DNA from: Chrysophaeum taylorii
Taxonomy: Eukaryota; Sar; Pelagophyceae; Pelagomonadales; Pelagomonadaceae
Length of the DNA: 55,047 nucleotides
Assembly (NCBI GenBank): GCA_029834535.1
Contig: JAQMWT010000460.1
Location: forward strand, 1 to 55,047
Direction: 5' to 3'
Position 1 is the stretch's first letter, and every line of letters begins with the position of its first letter. Shown piece after piece: positions 8,283 through 16,950 of this stretch. The position numbers and the translations under genes are program-made. The notes beneath the pieces are model-generated. The model searched no databases, was not told the origin of the DNA, and worked only from the letters and a program-made list of their open reading frames with translations.

Positions 8283-11200
8283 TCAGTCCATCCTGCTCGC
8301 TTGGCGGAGAATGTTTGCCTTGAGGTCGTCGCGCTCCCTTCGCTCGGCCTCCTCGTTCCGCTGGACCTGGGTGGCGAGGCTCGAGTCGCTCGGGACAAAG
8401 AGCTCGCGAGCCTCGAAGCGGCCTTTTGCACCGCGTCGGAGGACCTGGAACTTGAGCGTCGGTTCGGATTTCGTCGCCGCGAGATTATCCGAGTTCGCAG
8501 TCGAAACGACGCGGCGGGCGATGGACGTGGGCATGGCCATGTTGTCGGCGCTCGCCGCGCCCGCCGCGCCCGCGCCCGCCGTATACCTCGACGAAGTCAT
8601 ACTGTCGGCGACCATCGCAGCGAAGGCTCGGTCGAACTCCGCGTCTTCGGGCGACTGCGTCGGCGGCTCCGGCCTGCGCTCATAGACCTCATCGTCGTCC
8701 TCTTCCTCCTCGTCTTCGTCGTCGTCCTCTTCCTCGTCGTCCTCCTCGTCCTCGTCCTCCTCTCTGTCGTCGTCGTCGTCGTCGTCGTCGCCACGCTCGT
8801 CGTCGTCGTCTTCCTCCTCCTCCTCCTCCTCGCGCGCCTCGTCCTCCGGTGCCGCCACCCCGGGCTCCTCGTGTCGCGGCGCGCGGCGGCGGATCTTGGC
8901 AGCGGCTGCCGCGGCGGCCGCCGTCTCGTAGGCTTCGACGGCGTCGTGCGCCTCGTACCACGACTCGCGCACCGGAAAGAAGGGACCCTGCATTGCCGTC
9001 GGCTTGAGCTTTTTTTTCTTCTTGTCGCGCGTGGCGAGCGCCTTGGCGCCGCGCTCGAGCTCCTCGAGACAGTCTAGGAGCGCGTAGCGCGGGCCGAGCG
9101 GGGCGACGGGCTTGCAGAAAAAGTACCTCTGAAGCTCGTCGAGCAGCGCGCAGAGCGGGCCTCTCGCACGGGCAGCGGGCACCGCGACGACGCACGGCCC
9201 GCACGTCCGCAGCACGACGCATGCGAGCGTGACGCGGAGAAAGTCGCGCGGCTCGTCGGCCGCGCACGGCACTCGCGGATCGTGCGTCGCGTGCTCCAGC
9301 AACGAGTACCTCGCGCGCCGCGTCGGCCCGCTCTGCTCCGCCACCCCCTCAGCGTCGTCTTCTTCGTCGTCCTCCTCCTCCTCCTCTTCTTCTTCTTCTT
9401 CTTCTTCGATGACGGCGTCGACGTCCGCGACGAGGTCGCCCTCCTGGTACGCGGCAAACTGTGCCACGAGGTCTCGGAAATGGTCGGTGATCGCGTGACC
9501 GGCGCGCAAGATGCGACGGAGCGTCGCGAGGAGGTGCTGGGTCGAGACGATGGAGAAGTTGTAGAGTTCGCCAAAGAAGCGAGCGTACGCGACCAGCCGC
9601 TGCGAGGCGCCCGTCGCGCGCTGCGAGGCCGGCGTCTCGAGCGCCGCTTGGATTTCCTCGAGGATCGCGTCTATCACGAGGCCGCTCACGCGCGGCCGGT
9701 ATTTGTGAAGACCACTCAGCGTGTCCGCTGCAAGCGGCGCTGAGTCGGCCTTGGACCGCGCGAGCTTGAGGAAAAATTTGACCACGAGTGGCGTCGTCGG
9801 TTCGTCCTCTACGTCTGCCGGCGTTGGCGACGACGACGACTCGGCGGCTCGGTCCTCCTCCGGTTCGGCGGAGGTCTGGTCGGGGATCTTCGCGCCGGGC
9901 TGGTGCTCGGTCGGCGTCCACTGGAGCTTCCTGAGTTCCTTGATGACGGCGTTGACGTCGGCCTCTTCGCCCCTCGAGCCGGCGAGCTTGACGACGAAGA
10001 GATACTCGAGGTAGCGATAGAGCCTCGAGCGCGGCTTGCTGGGCGCGACCGTCGCGTCGGGCGGGAAGCACTGGTAGTAGGCGTTGTCGACGAGCGCGGC
10101 GTCCCGGGCGTTGAGGGGCTTGGCCTTTTTGAGGCGCATCATGATCTCGAGGAAGTTGGCCGTGCGTTCGGTCGTCGGCGGCGACCGCACCAAAAAGCCG
10201 CCGGCCGCCTCGAGAAGCGCGCACGCGACGTCGACGTTGTGGTGCGAGAAGTCGTCGAGGCACGTCTTGAGGCACGAAAATGCGACTTGCGGCGGCGCGA
10301 CTCGGAATTTGAGGAGCTCGGAGATGAACCGAATGTTCCGGATCCGCGACTCGAGCGTGTGCTGCGACTTGCGGCGAAGCCAGTATCGGAACTCGTGCCA
10401 GAGCTCGGATACCAGCGCCGCGCCGACATCCTTGTACGCGACGCTCACGATGGCAGCGACGCGCGCGTAGTGCGGAAGCAACTCCAAAGCCGTCCGCGGC
10501 ACTGCGAGCAGCGCCTTGACGAGCCGCTTGCGCGCGCCCTTTTTCGTCGATAGCCCGTCGCAAAACTTGAGACCGATCGCGTCGGCGCGCTCGCGCGAGA
10601 AGCAAACGACCAGCTCCTCGGTCAGCAGGCTCGTGATCTGGCTCTGGATCGATTGCGGGAGCTCCTCCTCGAGGTCCTTCGACGATGCCTCGTCTTGCTG
10701 CTGCTGCCGCGGGGAAGGCTCTTCCTCCTCCACCTCATCCTCCTTGTTGTTCTTGTTGTTGTTCTTGTTGTTGTTGTCGTTGTCTGGCGCCTCGTCAGAG
10801 CGCGGCCGAGCGGCCGCCGCCGCCTGCTTGCCCTTCTTGTGGAGGTCGGCGAGCGTCGCCCCTTTCCAGAGCGCCTTGGCGTCCTCGCGCTCTTTTTGTA
10901 AAGTCGCGATCTCCGTCTCCGAAATGCCGAGCACGCCCGGCGGGAGCACCTCGAGCACGTTCGGGTAATCCTCGTAAAAGGCGCGACTCGCTTCGTCGTC
11001 GAACGCGCCCCGATCGGCCGTCGTCTTGTCGGCCGTGTGCACAGAGATGCCGGCGCCGCCCTCGGCGACGACCTCGTCGTCCTCCGCATCGTCCTCCTCC
11101 GCGAGCGTGGGAAGATCCTGGTCGAGCGAGTCTGCCAGGGCCGCGACGTTGCTCGCGAGCTTGTCCTTGGACTTGCGCGCGTCGTCGAGCGCCTTCTCCT

Positions 11201-12491
11201 TCTGCTCGGCGAGCGAGCCGTGAGTGAGCGCGTCGCGCGTGTAGCGGCGCTCGAGGTCGCGGAGCGCTTTGGCTTCGGCAGCGAGCTGGCACACGAGCTT
11301 GTTGTATGCTTGGAGCGCGACCTCGACCAATGTCTCGCGCGTCGCCGGCGAGACGACGCCGTCGAGCCGGAGCGAGTCGGGGTCGACCTCGACGCCGGAA
11401 GTCGCGACGAGCGCCCTCGCGCGACGCGACGAGATCCCTAGGGCATCTTCGCCTGCCGCCTTGACGAAGACGACGAGCAGCCCCGCGTCTGGGCCCGTCT
11501 CGACGATGCGCCGCAGGAGTCGAATCACGAGCTGCTCGTCCGAGTGCACTCGCGCGAGGAACAACTCGACGAGCAGCCGCAGCACGGCGCGCTTCCGCTT
11601 CTTGGAATCCTCGGCGTCTTCTTCGACGACGGCCGAGTGCACCTTGGTCGCGTCGAAGAAGATGTCCGCGAGGCTCTTGACGAGGTCGGGGGTGAATTCC
11701 TTGTGGCGCCGGTGAAGCGCCGAGCACACCTGGACCGCCACGCTGACGTCCTTGTCCTTGTGCTTGCGCGTCTCGGCGATTGCCTTCACGAGCTCCGAAA
11801 CGTACAACGCGAGGTTGAGGCCCTCGACGTCCGTCGTGAGGCTCTGGCGCTGCTCGTCGCTCATGCCAGCCTTGACCTTTTTCACAAAAGCCGTCGTCCG
11901 CTTGAGGTCCGACTTGAGCTTCTTCTTGTTGGCCTCGTGGGCGCTCCGCGACGCCTCGACCGCCGACGGAGCGTTGTCCTCTCTGAGCGCCGCGCGCGTC
12001 GCGACCGCCCTCGCCAGCTCCTCGACCTGCGCCGCCGCCTCGCGCTGCCGCGCCTCGGCCTCGGTCACCCTGCGCGCCTCTTCCTGCTTCCGCGCCTCGG
12101 CCGCGCGCTTGGCCGCCGTCGCCGCGCTAATCGCGCGCTCCGCCTCCGCGCGCAGCGCCGCGCGCGCCGCCGCGCTCGCCGTCGCCTCGTCGTTCGCCCG
12201 CTCGCCCTTCCTGTTGTGGCCCCGTCGATTCTTGTTGCCGCCGCCACCGCCGCGGCCCTCCCCGCCGCCGCCGCCGCCTCTCGGCTGCCCGCGCCCAGCG
12301 TGGCCACCTCCGCCGCGGCCCCGCCGCGCCTCGGAATGCGGTGGCTGCGACGCCTCTGCTGCTGCTGGTGCCGCTGCTGGTCCCTCCCCGCGCCCACGTC
12401 GCGAGTTGTGGTTGCTGTTGTTGTTCCGGCGATTCCGTGCCGGCTTGTGAGGAGGAGGAGGAGGCGTAGTTGTTGTAGATGGTGCGCTCAT
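8283..12491 (-). CDS. UPF2: UPF2, nonsense-mediated mRNA decay regulator
   Basis: This is an intronless gene for a 1402-residue protein. UPF2 bridges UPF1 and UPF3 on mRNAs with premature stops. The N-terminus is Pro/Arg/Gly-rich and followed by a long charged coiled coil (EARKQEEARRVTEAEARQRE). Three MIF4G-type helical repeat blocks follow: around 11900-11100, 10650-10000 and 9750-9050. Acidic Glu/Asp runs separate and follow them. The C-terminal 110 residues match the UPF1-binding segment, with FDRAFAAMVADSMTSSR, then LKFQVLRRGAKGRFEARELF, then VPSDSSLATQV and a final Glu/Arg/Lys helix. The open frame extends 5' to 12818, but the upstream part lies opposite the next gene. The ATG at 12491 (MSAPSTTTT) is the sensible start. 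It is divergent from the M16 gene with 79 bp between starts. Confidence 0.9.
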   Translation of the reverse strand: MSAPSTTTTPPPPPHKPARNRRNNNSNHNSRRGRGEGPAAAPAAAEASQPPHSEARRGRGGGGHAGRGQPRGGGGGGEGRGGGGGNKNRRGHNRKGERANDEATASAAARAALRAEAERAISAATAAKRAAEARKQEEARRVTEAEARQREAAAQVEELARAVATRAALREDNAPSAVEASRSAHEANKKKLKSDLKRTTAFVKKVKAGMSDEQRQSLTTDVEGLNLALYVSELVKAIAETRKHKDKDVSVAVQVCSALHRRHKEFTPDLVKSLADIFFDATKVHSAVVEEDAEDSKKRKRAVLRLLVELFLARVHSDEQLVIRLLRRIVETGPDAGLLVVFVKAAGEDALGISSRRARALVATSGVEVDPDSLRLDGVVSPATRETLVEVALQAYNKLVCQLAAEAKALRDLERRYTRDALTHGSLAEQKEKALDDARKSKDKLASNVAALADSLDQDLPTLAEEDDAEDDEVVAEGGAGISVHTADKTTADRGAFDDEASRAFYEDYPNVLEVLPPGVLGISETEIATLQKEREDAKALWKGATLADLHKKGKQAAAAARPRSDEAPDNDNNNKNNNKNNKEDEVEEEEPSPRQQQQDEASSKDLEEELPQSIQSQITSLLTEELVVCFSRERADAIGLKFCDGLSTKKGARKRLVKALLAVPRTALELLPHYARVAAIVSVAYKDVGAALVSELWHEFRYWLRRKSQHTLESRIRNIRFISELLKFRVAPPQVAFSCLKTCLDDFSHHNVDVACALLEAAGGFLVRSPPTTERTANFLEIMMRLKKAKPLNARDAALVDNAYYQCFPPDATVAPSKPRSRLYRYLEYLFVVKLAGSRGEEADVNAVIKELRKLQWTPTEHQPGAKIPDQTSAEPEEDRAAESSSSPTPADVEDEPTTPLVVKFFLKLARSKADSAPLAADTLSGLHKYRPRVSGLVIDAILEEIQAALETPASQRATGASQRLVAYARFFGELYNFSIVSTQHLLATLRRILRAGHAITDHFRDLVAQFAAYQEGDLVADVDAVIEEEEEEEEEEEEDDEEDDAEGVAEQSGPTRRARYSLLEHATHDPRVPCAADEPRDFLRVTLACVVLRTCGPCVVAVPAARARGPLCALLDELQRYFFCKPVAPLGPRYALLDCLEELERGAKALATRDKKKKKLKPTAMQGPFFPVRESWYEAHDAVEAYETAAAAAAAAKIRRRAPRHEEPGVAAPEDEAREEEEEEEDDDDERGDDDDDDDDREEDEDEEDDEEEDDDEDEEEEDDDEVYERRPEPPTQSPEDAEFDRAFAAMVADSMTSSRYTAGAGAAGAASADNMAMPTSIARRVVSTANSDNLAATKSEPTLKFQVLRRGAKGRFEARELFVPSDSSLATQVQRNEEAERRERDDLKANILRQASRMD

Positions 12492-12570
12492 CGCCCTCTC
12501 CCTATAAGGAAGTGGTAGTGAGAGAGAGACTCGTTGGGGATCTCGTACTGACCGTTGAAAAACGTACGCC
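12492..12570. promoter_or_regulatory. 79-bp bidirectional promoter, UPF2 / M16 core subunit
   Basis: Only 79 bp separate the divergent start codons, so both promoters and both 5' leaders must fit here or overlap coding sequence. The stretch contains gagagagactcgttgggg and a cctataagg element but no clear TATA box. Function is inferred from position. Confidence 0.5.
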
Positions 12571-13887
12571 ATGCTCCTACGGCGCGCGACGCGGGCCTTG
12601 TCGCTGGCCGCGGGGGAGACGCTGGAGAGCTTGACGTTGGATAACGGGGTGACCGTGGCCTCCCAGAACTTTGGCGGCGGCGTGGCCGCGCTGAGCGTGA
12701 GCGTGGCGGCGGGGTCGCGCATCGAGACGGAGACGACCAACGGACTGTGCGCGTTGATCTCCAAAGCGGCGGTCGCCGAGGCGAGCCCGAGCATTGCGGC
12801 GCTCGGCGGGACGCTCACAAGCGCCGTGACGCGCGAGACGACGAGCTACACGGCGACAGTCCTCAAGGAGCACGCGCCGGCGGCGGCGGCGATCCTCGCC
12901 GAGGCGGTCTCGACGGCTCCGTCGGCCGCGGCCTTCGCCGCCGCCCGGGACGACACCCTCGCGACGATGTCGCCCGTCCCGATGAGCTCGGCCGCACTCA
13001 TGGAGGACCTGCACGCCTGCGCGTTCCTCGAGACGCAGATGGGCGCGCCCGTCCTCGGGACGACAGCGTCGGTTTCGGCGCTCTCCGAGACGGACGCGGT
13101 CGCCGTGATGGCCTCGCCCGCCTACTCGACCATGTGGGTTGCCGCCGTCGGCGCGCCCGCGTCCGAGGTAAGCGCACCCTTCGCGGGCATAGCCGCGCCC
13201 ACGTCGGACCTCGTGCCCGCGAGCCAAGTCTCGCCCGCCGTATTTACCGGATCGGACATAAAGATGCAGTACGACTCGCACGACCTGGCGCGCATCTGCT
13301 TCGCCTACGAGTTTCCCGCCCTCAAATCGACCCATGCCACGGCCGCTAAACTCCTCTCCTTCATTCTGGCCGCGCCCCCGCAGGACGCGACCTCCCTATA
13401 CGAACCTTTCAACTCGCATTGCAAGCTGACGCGAGAGCTCGCCGAGCAAGATGCCCTCGTCGCCTGCGAGCCCTTCTACATCCCCTATTCCGACACGGCC
13501 CTCTTCGGCCTCTCGCTCGTCACCAAGGACGTCCGCATCGAGGACTGCATGTGGTATTCGTGCAACAACCTCGTCCGACTCTGCTTCGACGTCTCGCAGT
13601 CTGAGCTCGACCGCGCCAAACTCGCCTTCAAGGCCGCGATCGCCAAGACCTACGCCTCGCCCGGAAATGTCGCAGCCGCCTACGCTTCCGACCTCGCCCT
13701 CATCGGACGCGTCGTCCCCCCCTCCGAGCTCGTCGCCCGCGTTTCCGACCTCGACCTCAAGGACATCAAGGACACCGCCTACAACTTCATCCACGACAAC
13801 GACCACGCCCTCGCCGCCGTCGGACCGCTCCACGAGCTCCCGGACTACAACTGGGTCCGCACGGCCTCCTACAACTACCACTATTAA
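12571..13887 (+). CDS. M16 peptidase-family core subunit of complex III (QCR1/MPP-beta-like, non-catalytic)
   Basis: This intronless gene encodes 438 residues of the mitochondrial-processing-peptidase/cytochrome bc1 core family. The N-terminus MLLRRATRALSLA is a plausible mitochondrial presequence. The M16 fold is marked by LDNGVTVASQ, then AALSVSVAAGSRIET, and a C-terminal ending GPLHELPDYNWVRTASYNYHY like that of beta-MPP/QCR1. The zinc motif HxxEH should fall at about residues 60-64, but Cys60, Ile63 and Ser64 occupy the positions, so the protein should not be a peptidase. That is the pattern of a bc1 core subunit kept for structure. No Gly-rich loop of alpha-MPP is evident. It could be core 1 or core 2; the C-terminus favours the beta/core 1 side. 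Confidence 0.8.
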   Translation: MLLRRATRALSLAAGETLESLTLDNGVTVASQNFGGGVAALSVSVAAGSRIETETTNGLCALISKAAVAEASPSIAALGGTLTSAVTRETTSYTATVLKEHAPAAAAILAEAVSTAPSAAAFAAARDDTLATMSPVPMSSAALMEDLHACAFLETQMGAPVLGTTASVSALSETDAVAVMASPAYSTMWVAAVGAPASEVSAPFAGIAAPTSDLVPASQVSPAVFTGSDIKMQYDSHDLARICFAYEFPALKSTHATAAKLLSFILAAPPQDATSLYEPFNSHCKLTRELAEQDALVACEPFYIPYSDTALFGLSLVTKDVRIEDCMWYSCNNLVRLCFDVSQSELDRAKLAFKAAIAKTYASPGNVAAAYASDLALIGRVVPPSELVARVSDLDLKDIKDTAYNFIHDNDHALAAVGPLHELPDYNWVRTASYNYHY

Positions 13888-14277
13888 CGAACCACACCGA
13901 ATCTACGTCCCGACCGCCGCCAGGTTGCACGCCTCTTTTTGCTTAGGGGCATCGCACTTCCTCCCCTTCTTTCTTTCTTTCTTTCTTCTTCGCGGCCGTG
14001 CTCCTCGTTCTCTCCTCGGCGCGCCGACGCGTCCTCGAGTGGTGGTGGCGCCCTATTTTCTTTGCGTGCCCCCCGATTTATATCCGCGCGTCGAGGGTCC
14101 GAGCGCCGAGGTGACCTCGCCAGCTCTAGAGATAAAACTCTTCTTCTTGTTCAAAACGGGACGTATGTGCATGGCGCAGCTGCCTCATCTCGCGGGAAGG
14201 GTCGTATGGAACAACAGCAACGTGGCGGAGACAGAGAGATTATGCAGCAGCAGCTGCTGCCACCGTAGAAGTATTAT
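13888..14277. other. Convergent 3' spacer with TTTC microsatellite
   Basis: This spacer lies between the M16 gene and the DUF1275 gene. It contains a TTTC-type tract (about 13965-13990) and several polypyrimidine stretches. No gene is recognised. Confidence 0.6.
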
Positions 14278-15081
14278 TCATGAGGCCGAAGGCACGCTCT
14301 CGGTCTCAGCGATGTCGAGAGTGGTGAATCTCTGGCCGTCGTCGTGTTTGGCGTCGTCGTTGTCCTCATTTTGAGGCGCGAGAAAGGGCGAAGCATCGAC
14401 CCCTGGCTCGTCGCGGAGGATTTTGTCGTGGAGCGCGAGGATGGCGAGCTGGAGAATCGCGACCGGCGCGAGGAGCCAGCTAATGCCGAGGGGGTTGTAC
14501 GTCAGGACGGCTGCGCCGACGACAGCGCCGAGAATGGTGGAGAGGACAACTATTCCCGCCACGCAAGTCGCCTCTCTCTCGACCTCGTCAAAAGGCTGGC
14601 CGACGACCACCTTGAACAGACCCTTGGCGGCTTTCTGGAGATTTCCGGTGGCGAGAGTCGTCATGCCTCCGATCGGTCCCGAAAACGAGAGGAAGTTAGA
14701 GGCCCCGAGCGAGGCGGCGAGAAAGCACACGTTCCACTTGCTCTTACCTACGATAGCGTTCATGATCTCGGCGAGGGCCGTAAGCGTCGCGCACATGGGC
14801 GCGGCAAGCTCGAACGCGCGCTCGGGGGCGACCTCCCTGAGCGCGCAAAACAACATCACGCCTGCCATGTTCGAGGCCATGACGGCGATGTTGTAGAGCG
14901 CACGCTCCTGCGGTCCGTTAACGAGCACGCCCCCCAGAAACACCATGTTTCCCGTCATCATGCCCGCGAATTCTTCGAACATAAGGAACGAGATCACGTC
15001 CGAATACCCAGCGATCAGCGACAGCCCGCTCGAGACGATCAACCGCGGCCTCAAAGCCGCCTTGGAAGCGGGAGGGCCCAT
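14278..15081 (-). CDS. YoaK/DUF1275-family multi-spanning membrane protein
   Basis: The protein has 267 residues and no intron. It fits the DUF1275 (YoaK) family: about six hydrophobic helices with the family's early motif of the GYSDVISF...FAGMMTGNMVFLG type, in which a first helix is followed by the conserved TGN segment. A second TGN-like motif (TLATGNLQKA) comes after helix four, and membrane helices LSTILGAVVGAAVLTY and WLLAPVAILQLAILAL end the domain. The 40-residue tail is acidic and hydrophilic. The transported substrate, if any, is unknown. The ATG at 15081 is the first Met and is followed by a short polar leader with no obvious targeting peptide. Confidence 0.75.
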   Translation of the reverse strand: MGPPASKAALRPRLIVSSGLSLIAGYSDVISFLMFEEFAGMMTGNMVFLGGVLVNGPQERALYNIAVMASNMAGVMLFCALREVAPERAFELAAPMCATLTALAEIMNAIVGKSKWNVCFLAASLGASNFLSFSGPIGGMTTLATGNLQKAAKGLFKVVVGQPFDEVEREATCVAGIVVLSTILGAVVGAAVLTYNPLGISWLLAPVAILQLAILALHDKILRDEPGVDASPFLAPQNEDNDDAKHDDGQRFTTLDIAETESVPSAS

Positions 15082-15829
15082 GCGTTCTTCTTCGGGACTT
15101 TCGGATTGGGATGAGAAGGGTAAGGATTCTCACGTGTCGTCGTTGTCCAAAAAGTGGAAGAATTCGTCTCAACAGAAGAAAGAAACTCGATGGCGGCGCT
15201 TTGAGTGCTGTTCAAAGAGCGTCCAACACCACGGGTTAGCACGACAAGAACCCCAAGTACGACACCGAGGTCGATGATGAAAGTCCAGCGCCGAAGACTT
15301 CTAATCGCCTGTGACCTCTTTCTCTGCCGTTCATTAAGCCAATCCTTTTCTTTTCGCCCCATCGTTCCTGTCTCCGCTTCCTGCAGCCCGCGCCTCCGCT
15401 CCTCGCACAAATAAATACCAACTCCCGGCCCCTGGCTTCAAGGCCATCTTCTTCTTCTCGGCCGCTCTCTCTACCTCGTGCTTTTTCTTCTTGTCGCCGC
15501 CTCCTTGCTTGTTTGTCACTGCCTGTCCTCTATCCAAGTCGCGGCCGCGAGCCCGACACCGCTTTTTTCGAAAGTCTCTCCTGGCTCCTCCCTTCCTCCC
15601 GGCTCGAGGCGGGCTTCAAGATCGCGCGCCTTGCTTGGGATAAACGAAAGACTCCCAAACACGAAGCACAATGAAGCCGACCAGGGTATAGTCGCGTGTT
15701 CATCAATTCGGTGTTTTGTGGCAAGAAATGCATCGATTTGACGTTTCCTTTTCATATTCTCCACGAGACTTATTATTTTTTTATTAGTACTACTATTTTA
15801 TGCTACGCCTCGGCTCAAATTATTTATTT

Positions 15830-16050
15830 AGTGCGGACACCCTAAAGAAGACTCCGAGCAATCCCCGCAGATGTACCTTGTACGCGGACAGGCGCAGACA
15901 CACAGCTAGACGCAAGGCACGGACGTCCCGCGAGTGCGGTTAGACAGCGGCAGACCCGGCTCCGTAGCAGATGCGGACAGCCCCAGATGCGGACACGGGC
16001 GGGTGCGGATATTTAACACGCGGATGACCAGCGGATACGGAGACGCCGCG
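15830..16050. repeat. Cluster of degenerate GCGGAC/GCGGAT repeats
   Basis: The hexamer gcggac or gcggat occurs about eight times in roughly 220 bp, often within the larger form agatgcggaca. Spacing is irregular, from about 10 to 60 bp, so this is not a simple microsatellite. A binding-site array and an old minisatellite are both possible. Confidence 0.55.
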
Positions 16051-16091
16051 GATCAACTTTTGAAGGTGAGTTTAATGGGTGTCCGTGAGTT

Positions 16092-16418
16092 TCATTCGGA
16101 CTTCTTGATGGAAGGTCGCCCGCATTGCGGCGGCGGCGGCGGTTCACGGAGAGGCACGTACCGACCGTAATGAGCAGCCGGGACAAACCACCCTGTAAGA
16201 TCCCTGGCAGTCAACAACAGACAAATCATACGGAAGAACGCGAAACTTGGGGGTAAAGTGGCGCTGGTCACAACAAGCGCAAAAATGAATGCGGGTGTGA
16301 ATTTCTTTTGCGTGGCCCGTGACACCGTCCCATACCAAACCCCTTCGATTTTGCCGTCAGCCGCAGCTGGATTCAGCAAGCTCGCAGGGACCACCCAATT
16401 ATGTTTGAGAGTCCCCAT
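16092..16418 (-). CDS. Unassigned short ORF, possible gene fragment
   Basis: This open frame of 108 residues reads MGTLKHNWVVPASLLNPAA and then a polar and a hydrophobic stretch (FIFALVVTSATLPPSFAFF), ending in a Pro run. The residue mix is protein-like, but there is no family match by eye and no partner exons were identified. It could be a relic of a mobile element or chance. Confidence 0.2.
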   Translation of the reverse strand: MGTLKHNWVVPASLLNPAAADGKIEGVWYGTVSRATQKKFTPAFIFALVVTSATLPPSFAFFRMICLLLTARDLTGWFVPAAHYGRYVPLREPPPPPQCGRPSIKKSE

Positions 16419-16950
16419 TATCGATGCGAGCTGCTGTATATCCCCGTATCTACAACATGTGCCGCGGCCCTTCAGCCCTTCTTGTCCATGTTATCCGCAA
16501 CATTCACAGTGGGAGCCAACGCGTAGTGGTGGTCACCTGCCGCCGGTGATCGGTCATTCCGGTCATTCCTCTATTGCGCGGCGTGTCTGACTGAGAGCGC
16601 GCGCGGGAACGGACGCTTGTTGAACTTCATGCTGGCTGGCTACAACTGGCGTGCTCAAGAAATAGCATCACCACCGGGTTGATTGAACAAGAACGCCAGA
16701 CAAAATATAGTCACGCTCGAAAAAAGGTGTTGTAATGCACATTCGCAACGGGCGGCTCCACATTGCATTTAGTCGACAGCGATGCATTGATGGTCGATGC
16801 AGCTTCTTCTTCTGAGCAATGCTCCTGCCACGGTGCCATCTGAGAACCCTGGGATGCGGTGCGGTGGTCAAAGAACAACAACACGCCCACAAACAGGCAG
16901 ACAGACGGGCAGACCAGGCTCCCTCCGGCAGCAACTAGCAGTAGAGTCGG

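Larger units (their letters stand above)
15082..16950. other. Long spacer without a confident gene
   Basis: This stretch of almost 1.9 kb shows no complete recognisable gene. At 15290-15400 (-) a short frame holds one hydrophobic span (FIIDLGVVLGVLVVLTRG) that could be an unplaced exon. Polypyrimidine tracts lie at 15440-15620. AT-rich sequence spans 15760-15840, a degenerate GCGGAC repeat cluster spans 15830-16050, and an unassigned 108-codon minus-strand frame spans 16092-16418. The rest shows nothing I can support. Confidence 0.5.

Noticed and set aside
8301..12518. Several long plus-strand open frames opposite UPF2 (e.g. 8301-9077, 9903-10553, 11544-12518)
   Set aside because: They are low-complexity Arg/Val/Leu-rich shadows produced by high GC at third positions. 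UPF2 has clear domains on the other strand.
12492..12818. Extending UPF2 to the 5' end of its open frame at 12818
   Set aside because: The extra 109 codons lie antisense to the M16 gene and its start, and look like a mirror of GC-rich coding DNA. The Met at 12491 starts a sensible UPF2 N-terminus.
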